A stretch of DNA of 64,000 nucleotides. Origin: Glandiceps talaboti. Its lineage: Eukaryota; Hemichordata; Enteropneusta; Spengelidae. The translations under genes and the position numbers were made by a program. Shown one piece after another: positions 48,180 to 61,034 of this stretch (positions within the stretch are counted from its first letter, which is position 1; each line of letters opens with the position of its first letter). The DNA lies in NCBI RefSeq assembly GCF_964340395.1, contig NC_135556.1, positions 8,055,001-8,119,000 of the forward strand, written 5' to 3'. The notes under the pieces are model-generated. The model ran no database searches and had not been told where the DNA came from. It saw only the letters and a program-made list of their open reading frames with translations.

Positions 48180-49383
48180 CCGTCATAATTTCAGTAACAG
48201 AACTAACCACAGAGTTCAAAACTTAGTTCGTAAAATATGTCGAGAATTTGAACATGTATCAATATGTCGGAGGCAACGTACATTTACATCATAATTCAAA
48301 GTCATCATCGTTTACGTTGTCACTCCCCCCGGCCCTCCCCGCTCGCCTTTAAAGAGAATATTTTTTAAATTCCAAACCTTACAATCTATAAAATTCCTTT
48401 AAAATATCTTGAAAGTCTGCATTGTCAGACGAAATATGAGAAAGCGAAAGTCTGACTACGTGGTTTCGTTGAACTAAATATGTTTTCTATGACCACTTTG
48501 TAAAGGCAACACATGGAACACTGGAAACGACTTGTTTCCCAGTGTCAATACAACTACATAATAGTCGGTGTCTGAATGAAACTTTCACGGTCGAGCTGAC
48601 CATAGACCCTCACACGTACACACATAGTCGAATTTCAATGTCAGGAGAGCCGTGAAGAATTACACCTCGTACGCATGCGCACATCATGCCTGTCTTGATA
48701 GAATGGGTTTATGCTTATAAATCATACCTTTTTGGTTATTTTCTAAAACAACAAACATTTGTAGGGATGGTAGGATTTATATTTGCATCTTAAAAGTCAT
48801 ACGTACTTCCCAGTACTAACAAAATCGATGCGTTGCCAATTCTGTGTGACCTTACGTGTGATTGATATGACCTTGCCTTTTTGAAACTGTGATGTGAAAT
48901 ATACAAGAGATTTACCGATCGAAAAGCCAACATTTGCTCTGTTTGATTTGTCTGTTAACCTTTTTGTGTGGAAGTGATGGTTTTCAAGCTGCCTTGTCAG
49001 CATTATTTGTTTTTGCTTGTTTTGTTTTTTTATTTGTTCCGTGTGTATGATGTTCTAGCATGGTGGTTTTGATGGCTTAGGAACCAAGGCACTGCATCGG
49101 TTGTTCTTCACAACACATAGTTCGGATGTCATCCAAATGTTTTACATTCTATATGCGGCACATTGAATGGCATGACGAATAAGTTGTGAGTTTAATAGAG
49201 TGATTTATTTCTGACTTTTTTGAAAAATCCACAACATTTCCCCGTTGCCAAAAATAACATGATATAATAAGATATAGGATACAATTCACTTTTATTTTGC
49301 TCAAGGCAGACAGTTCGAACAGCCAAATTGTATACGATACGATATATTCTGAACTCACCACAACGTCCTCTAGGTTCCCCCCC

Positions 49384-49384
<1 letters not shown>
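48180..49384. other. Intergenic sequence, no gene seen
   Basis: No exon, RNA gene or recognised repeat. Confidence 0.4.

Positions 49385-49437
<53 letters not shown>
49385..49437. repeat. (CA)n microsatellite
   Basis: About 26 CA units. Confidence 0.95.
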
Positions 49438-49439
<2 letters not shown>

Positions 49440-50006
49440 CGCTCACTTTGTCATTATTTAATACAGTAACTGTTCAATTTGTTGTTTAGAGCCAACAGTA
49501 ACAAACTGAACACGAGGATATGATGTGCATTTCATTCACTTTAATTAACAAAACAATTGACGGTACGGTATCTAATAAAATAATCGCTTGGGCTCCGTGC
49601 TTGCCTGACTTTTTTTTTAAGTGTCTGGAATCGAACACGTGTCCACTTTCTAGGCTATGCCAAAGATCGTTTCCAAACAGATATACAGACACAGACTTCC
49701 GAGTGCTGGGTCACCGATTTTATATATGTGTCTGGACATATTCGACTTGCTTTCTCCTTGACCCGTTCCCGCATATTCACAAAATAATTACAGCTATAAA
49801 TTTCGAAAGAAATGGGATGGGAGGAGTCATATAGCGCATGGTTTGTTGTGACAATACATCAACCGGGTTTGTTAAGTTATTGTCTGTTCAAATAAGGGCG
49901 GCAAAACTAGTGTTGACAATTTGTAAATATTTAAACTTTGCCTGTATATGAAGATATAGCTTACTCATATCATGTGAAGAGAGCATTACACCGTAATGAA
50001 AGAGTA

Positions 50007-50091
50007 GGGTCACATCCAATCTGATTAAAATCCGATGTGGTGAAGCGGCTAAATGCTTTATTTACCTCTATTTCCATCGTTTTGTGTCGTA

Positions 50092-50143
<52 letters not shown>

Positions 50144-50270
50144 CGGAGTGAAGGTGGCGATCACTCGGAACAAAAACGAACGACACAAAACGATGGAAAT
50201 AGAGGTAAATAATGATTTAGCCACTTTCACCACATCATATTTTAATTAGATTGGGTCACTTTGTGACTTG
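50007..50270. mobile_element. Palindromic MITE with an internal (GTT)n loop
   Basis: Left arm about 50,016-50,090, right arm about 50,180-50,254. They are complementary over about 75 bp, including a run of more than 30 perfect pairs (TTACCTCTATTTCCATCGTT..). The outer parts pair with a few mismatches (CCAATCTGATTAAAAT). Between them lie about 16 GTT units and GGAGTGAAGGTGGCGATCAC. The ORFs on both strands with poly-Leu or poly-Asn come from the loop. Confidence 0.85.
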
Positions 50271-51022
50271 TACATGACGGTGTTTCCTGTCACGGCATTC
50301 GATGAAATCAACATATGATTATGAAGCATACGTAGTCATTAAAACAGCGAAAAACAACAACGAACTTTCCCCCTCTCATATACTCACCATCTCCTGGCAC
50401 TTCCTGTAACTATTCCCCTGCTTCCCCGGTTGCCAGGGGGAAAAATATTGCCTAAAGTTTATTCTTTTTAAACATTATCTTAGCTGATCATGACATTACA
50501 AAATAACATGCCTTTGTGTTTATATTCCTGTTTTTAATTTTTAATACAATAATGACAATTTCAAACATTGTAAGTTAACAGCAGTCTCAAAATAAAATTA
50601 CTTCTCCAGCCTTCCAAGTAATGGATTTATAGTACATGTATATAGTAGGCAACCTGTTCAAATCTAATTAATATGCTTTAATTAAACCATTTCTTGTTAA
50701 CTTGGTCATTGAATATGATAATACATGCAACATCTGTGGCGATGAACAACTCTAACATTACGTCATAAGGTGAAAAGTTTGAATTCATTACGACAAAGTT
50801 GCTCAAAAATGTACACATTGACAGTAACAGTAATTTGATATATTTTACCGGGACCGGGGGGGGGGGATTGCTGTTTCCTTCGTTCAATGAATTGTGGAAT
50901 CGTGATTAGTGCCTTCGGCGAAAATGACATGCTCTTTTCCTGCCCTCTTTGATATGTGACACGGTACAATATACTAATAGAGTTCAAAGTTGTTATCTTT
51001 CTTGTGAATTGAGTATGTGCAG
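50271..51022. other. Intergenic sequence, no gene seen
   Basis: AT-rich, with a G-run at about 50,857-50,866. No exon recognised. Confidence 0.4.
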
Positions 51023-51118
51023 TATGTATGTATGTATGTATGTATGTATGTATGTATGTATGTATGTATGTATGTATGTATGTATGTATGTATGTATGTA
51101 TGTATGTATGTATGTATG
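51023..51118. repeat. (TATG)n microsatellite
   Basis: About 24 perfect units. Confidence 0.95.
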
Positions 51119-51458
51119 AAGTAAATTAATCTCAAATTATAATAATGATATATTTATTCAGAGTAGCTCAATAAGTGTTACAGTACTGTCTGAGAAAGAG
51201 AAGTAATTTCAAAACAGCACACTAGTTCCGTTTTGATAAAACTAATTTCTAGTTCCCCCTTGTCCAAAAAGAAGATACATGTAGGAGATGGTGACGATTT
51301 TCTGTATTTCCTTTTAACACGTCATCAAACACATATCATGTAATAGTCATGTGATAGCCGTGTTGACTAGTCCTTGTTATCAAAATAGGGTAGAGGAGGT
51401 CATCAACAGGGCAACGTCCTCCAACAACATGATAGTTTGTAGTTTGCTATTCTTTCAT

Positions 51459-51632
51459 TCATGTATGTATGTATGTATGTATGTATGTATGTATGTATGT
51501 ATGTATGTATGTATGTATGTATGTATGTATGTATGTATGTATGTATGTATGTATGTGTGTGTATGTGTGTATATATGTATGTATGTATGTATGTATGCAT
51601 GCATGCATGTTTGTTTGTTTGTTTGTTTGTTT
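51459..51632. repeat. (TATG)n then (GCAT)n and (TTTG)n microsatellite
   Basis: About 25 ATGT units, a GTGT/ATAT interruption, three GCAT units and five TTTG units. It makes MYVC-repeat ORFs. Confidence 0.95.
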
Positions 51633-54600
51633 TTATATATGTCTGTGCAATGTTTGGTTTGTCAAACTATACTGCAAGCATATATGCGATCATATTAATA
51701 AAATGGTATTTTATTTTAACCCAAAGCTCATTTCAAATGTAGGAGTGTGTATCGTCCAATTTAATTACCTTCTATATGTCTTTTTATATATACATATAGT
51801 ATTGTTTAGTATGTCTCTGAAACTGGGACATTCGGGTACAATTCGCTTCCAAGTATATGGGAAGGTAAGACAAACGTGACCCCATATTTTATTGACTCTT
51901 ATCAGGTTCGTCAAATAAAGTCCATTTGCCATCACAATTTAGACACGCTGTTGAACGTGAACCTTGTAACGTTCTCACGGTGTGTTCACGTGTCCACGCC
52001 CATCACATTTCCCCATCAAAATGACTGAGTAACTAAAATATATACAATGTAATTGAGACTAATTTAAATTAGATATTTTGGTGACGATACCAAGTTACAT
52101 TTTTTGTTATTATTATTATTGTAACCAACAGTTGAGTAACAAAATACTTATAACAACTAAAATCATTGTTAGCATAACCGGACTAAAGGTTCGCTTGTTC
52201 TAACAAATGTATGTTTGTCTATCTGTCTGTGTACTGGTGTGTCATTTGTGTGTATGTTAGGTTGTGTGTATAGGAACGACTAGCTGCCGATCACCATATG
52301 GACTATGAAGAACATATTTTTGGATCGTTCTTGTATTGATATATATGGTGGTAATATTGCTAGTGTATTTTCTGATAAAGAAATCATACTTAAATGTGGG
52401 TGTTTTCAGGGGGTTGTGAAAATGTTTATACAATTTACTGGTTAGGTTGCTACAGTATTAATAAACTTTTGGTAGGGATATACAATGTTAACTGGTGAAA
52501 ACTGGTGTTTGGTCGGTGTGATATATATCAGGGATAGCTACACGTGGCACACTACATGGCTCTATTTCGTGGTAGGATCACGTGCTTCGATCTCAAAGGC
52601 AACTTGGCGGATCGGCTTGATAATCAAGTTGGTGGCGAGTGTTTCAAATTGTGTCAGGATGAAATACGAAGGCGGGATAATCTCTGAGCTGTGCTGTATA
52701 AAGTGATTTAAAAAAAGACGTTTTGTTTTACTCGAGACGTGGTAGATATTTGATTGACATTTTAAATGGATGACCCAAGGAGTGTTAAAAGATAATATAC
52801 CATTGAAGACAAAATGATTTGATGTGTGGTATAGCCTTTGGTTCGAAAATGTCATTATTGTTATAAAGACTTTTTCACAAAAAGTTATGGATACATGTAA
52901 ATCAATCCCCAATTGGAGTGGACTTCACTAACATTCCAAACTAATTATTGTAAACCCTAGTAACCATGGCAATAGTTGTATAGACAATAAACTGTATGAC
53001 TAGCTTATCTAATAATAACACAACCAGGGATTAATTAGCTTCCGGGATTCACGAAAATTATTAATGATTACAACATTGATAAATCGCACACAATGTATTT
53101 ATTAACAACCCACACCACTTTCCCAAATGTGGACATGTTATATGGCAGAGTGAACATTATTTAAATTCCATAGTCGTAAAACCTCATACCTCTTTACGGC
53201 ACTGTCCACGAGACATTGCAAGAAGTTAGTTCTCATTTATACGTCAACAACAAAAATCTGCCCTAGCGTGCGAGAATGTTGAGTATATTGAGTGTAAACC
53301 GCGCCCAGACTTAGGATAAATATTGGTCTCCAAATAATAATTGTACAGTAAACCCCTATAATAGAAAATACCCATCTTGAACCACTTACTAAGATGATGA
53401 AAACGTTTTCTTTGGCTGATATTTCATTTGAGTTTCTGAATCAAAATAAGTTTATGATAGGTCTTATTGTGTTCCCATTTCATTTCATGTGTTTTCCACG
53501 TGTCTTTCTTCAGTGTTTGAACTACTCAAGGAGGATTGTTGAAGAATGTAGGCAAGGTAGAGTGCTGTAGCACAAGTTTTATCTTTGTGCATGTTATAAA
53601 ACTTAATAAAAGCAAATTTTCAAGGACATGTGCTTGTAGATTCCCCCCAAGTATTAAAAGTTCATTCTGTATTTCAAATAGTGTGTTGTTCTTGCTGTCT
53701 CATACCCATGTAGGAATACCTTTGTATACATATATGCTACACCAGTATAAAACTACGGGTGTGTTGTATCAAAAATATTTTTTAAAACTATTATGGCCAA
53801 TAGGTTCTTGTTATAATTATGTATTGGAGCTCTTTAATACTAAGTCTTCGCTAATTGGCCATGGCGTTGAATTGCCCATCTCGAATTGCCAAAGCAATCC
53901 ATTGCCCTTTCCACAATACCCCTTGAACCATGTTTGAACTGGGTGACCAAGCTGCCTGGTATGAACGAGAAAAGCCTGTGAAATGTCTTGTGTGCTTAGG
54001 ACCATAGAAAATATGGGTCATCCCCCGAGGATTGTTCTTTCCATTGTCTATGCTCATGCTAATGCTACCCGTGTAATTACCATGGAATTGGTTACATCAT
54101 AGGACATCGACATTGTTAAACCATCATTGTTCTCGCGCAAGATAATTCTTAGAAGCGTAGTTCAGTTGTGAACTTTAGGTTAGGGTCAAGTCGTGTCGTT
54201 AACCTCTACAGCATCGAACACTTTCCCGCCCAAACAATTTTCGCTAATAAAGATCGACACCACTTTTGATGCAATTGAAATTAATTTTGATATAGGGCTT
54301 AGATTGATAACAATGACATTGTCTATAAATGGAAACTAAATGTAAATAAAAAGCGACCAATTTTACGGAAAGAAATTTGATAAAAGTCGTGCAACAACGC
54401 AAGCTTCTTTTCCAATTGAGACAACGTAGAGGTCGAAAGTCAACCTGTCAAAATTATTGATGATATTTAGGCTGATTACTAAATATTTTAATTTGAGCTG
54501 TTGATATTCATGATATTTAGGAGTCTAAATGTTATCCATATTTTCGACGTGCATATATTTGCTGATTACATTTGTCACAAGTCATTGTTATGCGTTTAAT

Positions 54601-56500
54601 GTATATACCTAATAGAAGCTGTTGGTCGTGATCGGTGTATTTAATTAGATAGTATTACGTAGGCATCATTTAGCCTGTCCAGCGTCTTTGGATTTTGCTC
54701 AGAATTGAAAGCTGCCCTCGTGCTCTACATAGGAAGGTAGTATCAAGCTGATAATACAGACGGATCTAAAAACCAACTGATGGTTTCACAGAACAGATTT
54801 AAATGCAAAATTGCTTTGCATTAATAATTGATCGAAGCCTAAAGTGCATATGTTTGCATTTGAAATGTATAATTCCATATTTCTTTTATGAACGTTACAT
54901 TTACTGACCTGATTTTTTCAGTGTTCGATATTTCTCGACTGGGGAATTCTCATCAGAAGACTGCTGATAAAATGAAACTATCGATCCAGGGCTACTTGTT
55001 ATAAGTATTGCTCAATACACACAGCTTTCAATTTCTCTTTAAATATCTGTAATTAGTATTAATTAGTATTAGAAGCGAAATTCAGTTTGATGTTTTATCA
55101 ACACATTTTACGCGGCATGATGACCATTGGCATTGGTTAGCATTGGCATGTACAATATGACTACGTGAGTTGAAAATTAAAAAAAAATCTACTATGATAA
55201 TATACTTATAAGCATAGACCATTGAGGTCGATCAAGGTCTATCTATATTTTTTACTTTCGCTCGAAGGTGTAGGCTTCTAGGATCGCATTGTTGCCATGG
55301 TATCGGATATTATGATATGATAATGAGAAAGAAAGAAAATCAGTAAATATTCATTGGGTCAATACATATTGAAAACATGAGTATAGTTTGAACCAGTACA
55401 ACGGATTCCTGAGTTTATGGTGGTTGCATGATCTTGTATTCCTGTAATGACTGTTTTTATATCAATGTTTTACATGTCATAAATATATGCAGAGGGTGAT
55501 TTCAAACTGAAATGACAGCCTCGTCCCAGTCTGTTTTGAATGATTGGATGCGTGGATAGTTTAGTATAACTTTAAAGGTCAATATTTCTCAGTATCCCAG
55601 GTTCTTGCATTATGTCTTATCTGATCGGTAGAGCCATGGGAACCATTCTTCGTGAGAATGGGTTTATATCAAACTTGCATACCATAGTACGAAGTGATCA
55701 AGAAAAGCTAAACATGAACTTATATAACCTTCTTTCTAGGCAAGTTTTGCTTTCTTTAGTCTAGTGCTACCCCTGGCAACGAATCTCAACATCATCTAGC
55801 TCAATGAGGTCCTGAGTTAAAAATTCAAATTCATCAACCAAAGCCACCCACACAGTAATCAATCACAGAATTCTGCCGAATGACACCTGTAAGCCAGTGT
55901 TTACTGGAGGAATACATAATGTCAAAATATGGTATATTTTTTATATCAGGCAGATCACTACTTATACATTGTTTATATCATTCTAACAGTTGCGGGGGTT
56001 ACTCATTTGCATGAGCAACCTTTGGTTCATGATTTCTCATTACGCTAGACGGTGGTGAAGAGATGATTCGATACCACGTGTAGCATCTCCAGTATGGTTT
56101 CTTGTTCTTTGATGATTATAACCAGAAAGTTATCTTGATAAAGTCTTTTTTTTCAGATCAAAATAAGTGGCAATCTGCTAATCAGGATTAAGATATGAAA
56201 CAATTCAGTGATTAGGATTAAGACGTATGTCATTATTTGAGATTAGGATTACGAGATACAATACAAGTGTGATACGGATTAAGAGATGCAACAACTTAGT
56301 AATCCGTAATTAAGAAATGTCATGTTTCAATTAACAAAGTATACAGTCTTTCGCAAACTTCTGTTGAATTTGAAAATGATAAGTCAAATACCCAGCAAAT
56401 TTATGCAAATATTTTTACAATAACAAAGATAAAATTCTTATTGTGTACTTTTAGTGTACATTTTAATTTAAAAATAATAAAAGATTGGGGAAAAGCCTTT
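51633..56500. other. Gene desert, no gene seen
   Basis: Apart from the dispersed repeat at 53,173-53,280 nothing structured is recognised. ORFs up to 133 codons (53,536-53,937) lack splice or family support. Confidence 0.4.
53173..53280 (+). repeat. Dispersed repeat (GTCGTAAACC family), copy 2
   Basis: GTCGTAAAACCTCATACCTC, TTTACGGCACTGTCCACGAG, AAGAAGTTAGTTCTC and GTGCGAGAATGTTGAG occur in the same order as in the other copies. Confidence 0.65.
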
Positions 56501-56710
56501 AATGTTGATAAAAATCTACCCGGTTTATTAATGGCTCTTCATTGCCGTACTTATGTTAGTCCAGAGACTTGGCTTTCAAGATAGATGTCCACCTCTGGAA
56601 ATGGCTTGACGACGAGTCTCAAGGCCAGACAGAATTAATATTTTGGCGTGAACGTTATCCATCCATTCTGACACATTTGAAGTTTCGGTTAGTGCTGAAG
56701 TTTCGGTTAG

Positions 56711-56740
56711 TGCCGTAAAGAGGCCTGTGGTTTTACGACG
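56711..56740 (-). repeat. Dispersed repeat (GTCGTAAACC family), short inverted copy
   Basis: The complement reads TCGTCGTAAAACCACAGGCC then TCTTTACGGCAC. A 17-bp direct duplication (GAAGTTTCGGTTAGTGC) borders it at 56,687-56,719. Confidence 0.6.
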
Positions 56741-56769
56741 AAGTAACCGTCGTATAACACCACTGAGTA

Positions 56770-57345
56770 CACTACGTAATACACTATGTCGTTTCAGATT
56801 GGGCATACACAATCTAAGGATAGAAATAGGAATACATTAAAAAAATTCCCCTAGAGGAAAGAACATGTTTAATTTGTAAGTCAAATAACGTTGAAGATGA
56901 GGCACATTTCTTATTAAGCTGTCCATTATATCACCATCACAGACAAACGTTAATTGAAAAAAATTAAACTGTATGTGCTTAAATTTGAAAATTTATTAAT
57001 GACTAACGATAATATTATAATTAATGTCACGATATATAAACAGATGTTCAGATATGAGACAGTAACACCTACTCTTATTACTCATTTAATGTATTAGTAT
57101 GTTTCAATTTTATAATTGTTATTTTTTAGTTTTTATTCTATTTTTCACTTTTTATTTTTTTTATTTCTTAATGTATATTTCAAATTTATTTGATTTTACA
57201 TATTTCATCTGTGCATTAATTTCTCTAGGAATTATTATGTGTTCGAATAAATTGCAATACCGTATTACAGATGTTGTTCATATATTCGTTCTGACTTCAG
57301 GCATCTGTGGCCTCTGCTGTCAGCTCTGGGCTATCTTGTAAGTCA
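56770..57345 (+). pseudogene. Dead non-LTR retrotransposon, C-terminal part of ORF2
   Basis: At 56,849-56,967 the frame reads PLEERTCLICKSNNVEDEAH then FLLSCPLYHHHRQTLIEKN before a stop. This is the C-x2-C..VEDEAHFLL.CP.Y motif seen at the end of many LINE ORF2 proteins. Just upstream LGIHNLRIEIG is the usual preceding block, displaced by a frameshift. The sequence after it is AT-rich with several stops, including a hydrophobic 80-codon ORF (57,099-57,341). The RT domain is absent. Confidence 0.6.
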
Positions 57346-57484
57346 CAAGGTTCCTGTGTAAATACTCTCTCCGTAAAATGAAATGGCAATAGGTTTGGGA
57401 ATCATTTGATGTGGTAGACTGAACGGAATGGATTTTGAGATACCATTATGGTAATTTTATATGATGATGGAGTTTCTTTACCGT

Positions 57485-57530
57485 CTTGGCTTAACATATC
57501 CCCCATCCCCACCCCATCCCCACCCCGTGA
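57485..57530. repeat. C-rich (CCCCATCC)n tract
   Basis: CCCCATCCCCACCCCATCCC repeated once more. Confidence 0.8.
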
Positions 57531-57552
57531 CGTATGGTGTTCAGTTTAGACT

Positions 57553-57620
57553 TTTACAGCACCGTCCAAGATGCACCCTTTATTTCGCAGTGTTGCGAAA
57601 TAACCAGCTCTGGTGAATCT
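57553..57620 (+). repeat. Dispersed repeat (GTCGTAAACC family), partial copy
   Basis: CAGCACCGTCCAAGATGCAC, TTTCGCAGTGTTGCGAAATA and CCAGCTCTGGTGAATC correspond to the middle of the family. The left end is missing. Confidence 0.5.
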
Positions 57621-58786
57621 TCGTGAATCTTCGGTATAGACCGCCTTTCCCCAGGACCCTTTTTACTAATAAATCAAAATGCAAAACGTACACCCCCCTC
57701 CCCCATTTCAGACCGGGACGCCCAAAAATATAACCCGTTGGGCGTCACATACCCACAGTTTTTAAATCGGAGTACACGTGGGCAGGGGGGGGGGGTGCAC
57801 AACGCCCGGCACAACGTTGCTCCCAAGTCGGTAAGTTGCATGGACAAGCCGTTCTTGCTTGGAGACGTAACTATATGCACAGACTGATTTATTTCCCACG
57901 AGCTAACCGTGACCTCAATGACCGATGTAGACGTCAAGGTGACCTTCAAACAAGATGTATAGTTTAGAAAGACAGAACATGTGACATTGATTGTCATTGT
58001 GGGTTTCCAGTCCAACCCCGTTGTAACATAATTTCCTTTCGTGTATATATTTTCATATTTATACATGCATATGTGTGTGTTTTCACCTATTTTTAAAATG
58101 CAAAATACCGGCAACATTTTACGAGTTGGGTTATTCCTGGGAGTGCATATGCTAAATTTGACTTCAAACTCAAAGAATGTTTGAGATATTTGTAGACAAT
58201 TTATTCAATATCAATAGAACCCAGGGGAATAGGTATCGTGTTCAGTGTTATATCAACTGTATATAGTAGTTCCCGATACGTGACAGGGCATTACTACATT
58301 CTCTTACTCGACAGATGTGAATTCATGTACCCACCCGGTATCGATTTAAATAAAAACCGAGTGTTGCTATACCCATGCGTGTAGTGAATGTACCAAAATA
58401 GTCTTTCAACCATACTATAGTCGTAGTCCTAAAATACTATTCTAAAGTTGTAAATGAATATTTTCGCCGTTCACCCGGAGATTGGGTTTATTTGATCTAG
58501 GCACATGGGCGTATGTCGGCTTTCCCTCTCAATCGGTCTATGAACTATCTTGCATGGATGAAGGGTGAGGTCACACTGTTGCTATGGTGCAACACGAAGT
58601 GTCATAAATATGCCAGTCTACTGTCTCAGACAACCAGTAAATCATGCATGAACACATCCCGCATCATGTATTTTGTCTTGAAACTAAACACGCCAGATGT
58701 TACCTGATCCTTACTTCCAGGTTCTTACACTTTTCAGGTCAGGCTAGGTGTTGGGATGTCGCACTAGATAGCTAGGTAGCTAGATT
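57621..58786. other. Intergenic sequence, no gene seen
   Basis: No exon recognised. The 147-codon - strand ORF at 57,674-58,117 contains a G/C homopolymer and no domain. Confidence 0.4.
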
Positions 58787-59160
<374 letters not shown>

Positions 59161-60060
59161 AATGAAAAGTCTGTTACTTAGTCTATTAGGGCTAGACTCG
59201 GACTTGGTGGCGTCCATTTTAACACGTCACGAAATAACATCCTGACTGTGCGGACTTTCAATACTGCAAGTTTTAACAGATACACTTTTCCAATTGACAA
59301 CTTTAGTATAGGTGTAGTATTACACAAAGTGGTGCAAATAATATTCAGTATTTTTTTCCGAAAACCGACATCTAACAGTGATATAAATGCATGGCCAACC
59401 AGTAACACTAACCCAACTCTATGCTTATATACAACGTCATTGCTCGTCATTGCTGTGGTCTATTTGGCAAACGTCCACGTTCTCGCTATCTCGGTCGGGA
59501 GCTTCTTGTGACAGCCTGAGATACATGTAATCATGACACCCTCCAAATACATTGATAACCTCCGCCCGATATCTCGTCTTCTAGTCAATTCAACACCGAA
59601 GTATCTAAGCCGATACGCGGTCGTCGGTCGGCAACTGAGAGCGCCGGGTTCAGTGAAACGTGTTGAGGTCCCGGGGTTGAGGTCCCTTTTATTAGAACTT
59701 TAGACGAGCGATCAACTCACCCTGGCACAGTTTACGTGATAATAAAAATAACCCAAGCTAACCCAACACAAGACATTGGTTGCATTGAAACATTGAAAGT
59801 ATCGACCAGTGCTGATCTTAGAATCAGGGGCCATTTCAACATATTTCTGTCATATGTGATTGCTTCCTAAATCATGATTTAAAAGTGTCATGAATTTACG
59901 GACAAAAGAAAATACTAGTAGTGGAATCATGATTCATGTGTTGTATGTCGTATATAACTGAAACAACATGGCGGGTAGAGCCATAAAAGTTAAACATGAC
60001 AGATCACTTGTCTGTCGGCCGTTTTCCACAGACTCTGGTTTTCCAGTACTGGTACACGCA

Positions 60061-60265
60061 CAGGGGCGCGTATCATTGCTCAGATTGACATTTTCTTAAG
60101 AAAATATCGTATGAATCCTGCTGCTACAAATGTATCAATCACTATACTACTACTAGAAAGAACACTATGTTCTTTCTTACAGGTAGGAATATATAGTCAA
60201 AAGGTTGTTATATTTAGCCTGTAGACCAGAAAACAACAATCTATGAAATATTACACGCCCCTTTG
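60061..60265 (+). mobile_element. hAT-like MITE family, most complete copy
   Basis: Left end CAGGGGCGCGTATCATTGCT; right end complement CAAAGGGGCGTGTAATATTT. It is 205 bp with imperfect terminal inverted repeats and no coding capacity. CAGGGGCG termini are typical of hAT transposons. No clear target-site duplication was found. Confidence 0.75.
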
Positions 60266-60678
60266 AGAACATGTATGTGTATACGTTAGCAACCAAAGAT
60301 AGAAAATTTTGCTTTTGAAAAAAAATGTGAATTAGTTAAAAATAGCAGCGAACACATCCAGTCTGTTTTCAAAAACATTGTAGAACAGACCTTACAATAA
60401 AAGTTTAGAAGAATACACATTTGTATAACCTAAGACTTGACCCGTACATAAATGTCTCTCGCTTAAAACAAATAGTAAACAGAGGGAACCCAAAATAAAG
60501 ATATAAACGCTCCTTATTTTGTCAATAAAAACATTCTATTCCACTTAAAAGCTACATAATTTTAGTTTCGACCTAAAACATTTAATAGCCATAGTAACGC
60601 GTATCTGGTGTTCTTACAGTGTATTTGCCATCTACAATTCCATGTTATGGCTAAGTCGTTCAACGATTAACAGTCCAC

Positions 60679-60727
60679 CACCCCCCCCCCCATCCAACCG
60701 AGTGTTCATGTGGAGGGGGGGGGGGGG
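60679..60727. repeat. Poly(C) and poly(G) runs in inverted arrangement
   Basis: A run of about 12 C and a run of about 13 G are separated by about 25 bp, so they could pair as a hairpin. Confidence 0.85.
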
Positions 60728-60920
60728 CGCCGAGGAAGTCTCCTCATTCAGTGGCAGAACTCAGGGCAGAAATAGGACGTCGCTTTGTTCGTGACCATGT
60801 TCAACATTGTTGTTGTTTCATATTTTTATAATGTAACCTAATATCATATTTTCTAAGAAAATTGCCATTTGAATTTAAATACTTTCCATATTTGTAGTGC
60901 ACATAACTAGATGGTGGTAT

Positions 60921-61034
60921 CGTCGTAAATCATAGCCTCTTTTGCGGTATCGTCGTAAACCATAGCCTCTTTTGCGGCACCTGTCCAAAACGTGCCGCCA
61001 CTAAGAAATAACATCTCTGGTTGTGCGAGAATGG
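60921..61034 (+). repeat. Dispersed repeat (GTCGTAAACC family), copy with 30-bp internal duplication
   Basis: CGTCGTAAATCATAGCCTCT then TTTGCGGTAT is repeated at 60,951 as CGTCGTAAACCATAGCCTCT then TTTGCGGCAC. This is followed by CTGTCCAAAACGTGCCGCC, ATCTCTGGTTGTGCGAGAAT. It is the clearest member of the family. Confidence 0.75.

Noticed and set aside
49600-49690. tRNA or tRNA-derived SINE on the - strand
   Set aside because: A B-box-like GTTCGATTCC and an A-box-like TGGCATAGCC are present, and GTGTCTG could pair with CAGACAC, but the T-stem does not pair in register and no cloverleaf forms. A tRNA or SINE search would settle it.
53536-53937. 133-codon + strand ORF and the overlapping - strand ORFs
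   Set aside because: No conserved motif visible. Open frames on both strands over the same bases suggest chance.
57674-58117. 147-codon - strand ORF
   Set aside because: Contains a C/G homopolymer-derived stretch and AT-rich noncoding-like sequence. No domain or splice evidence.
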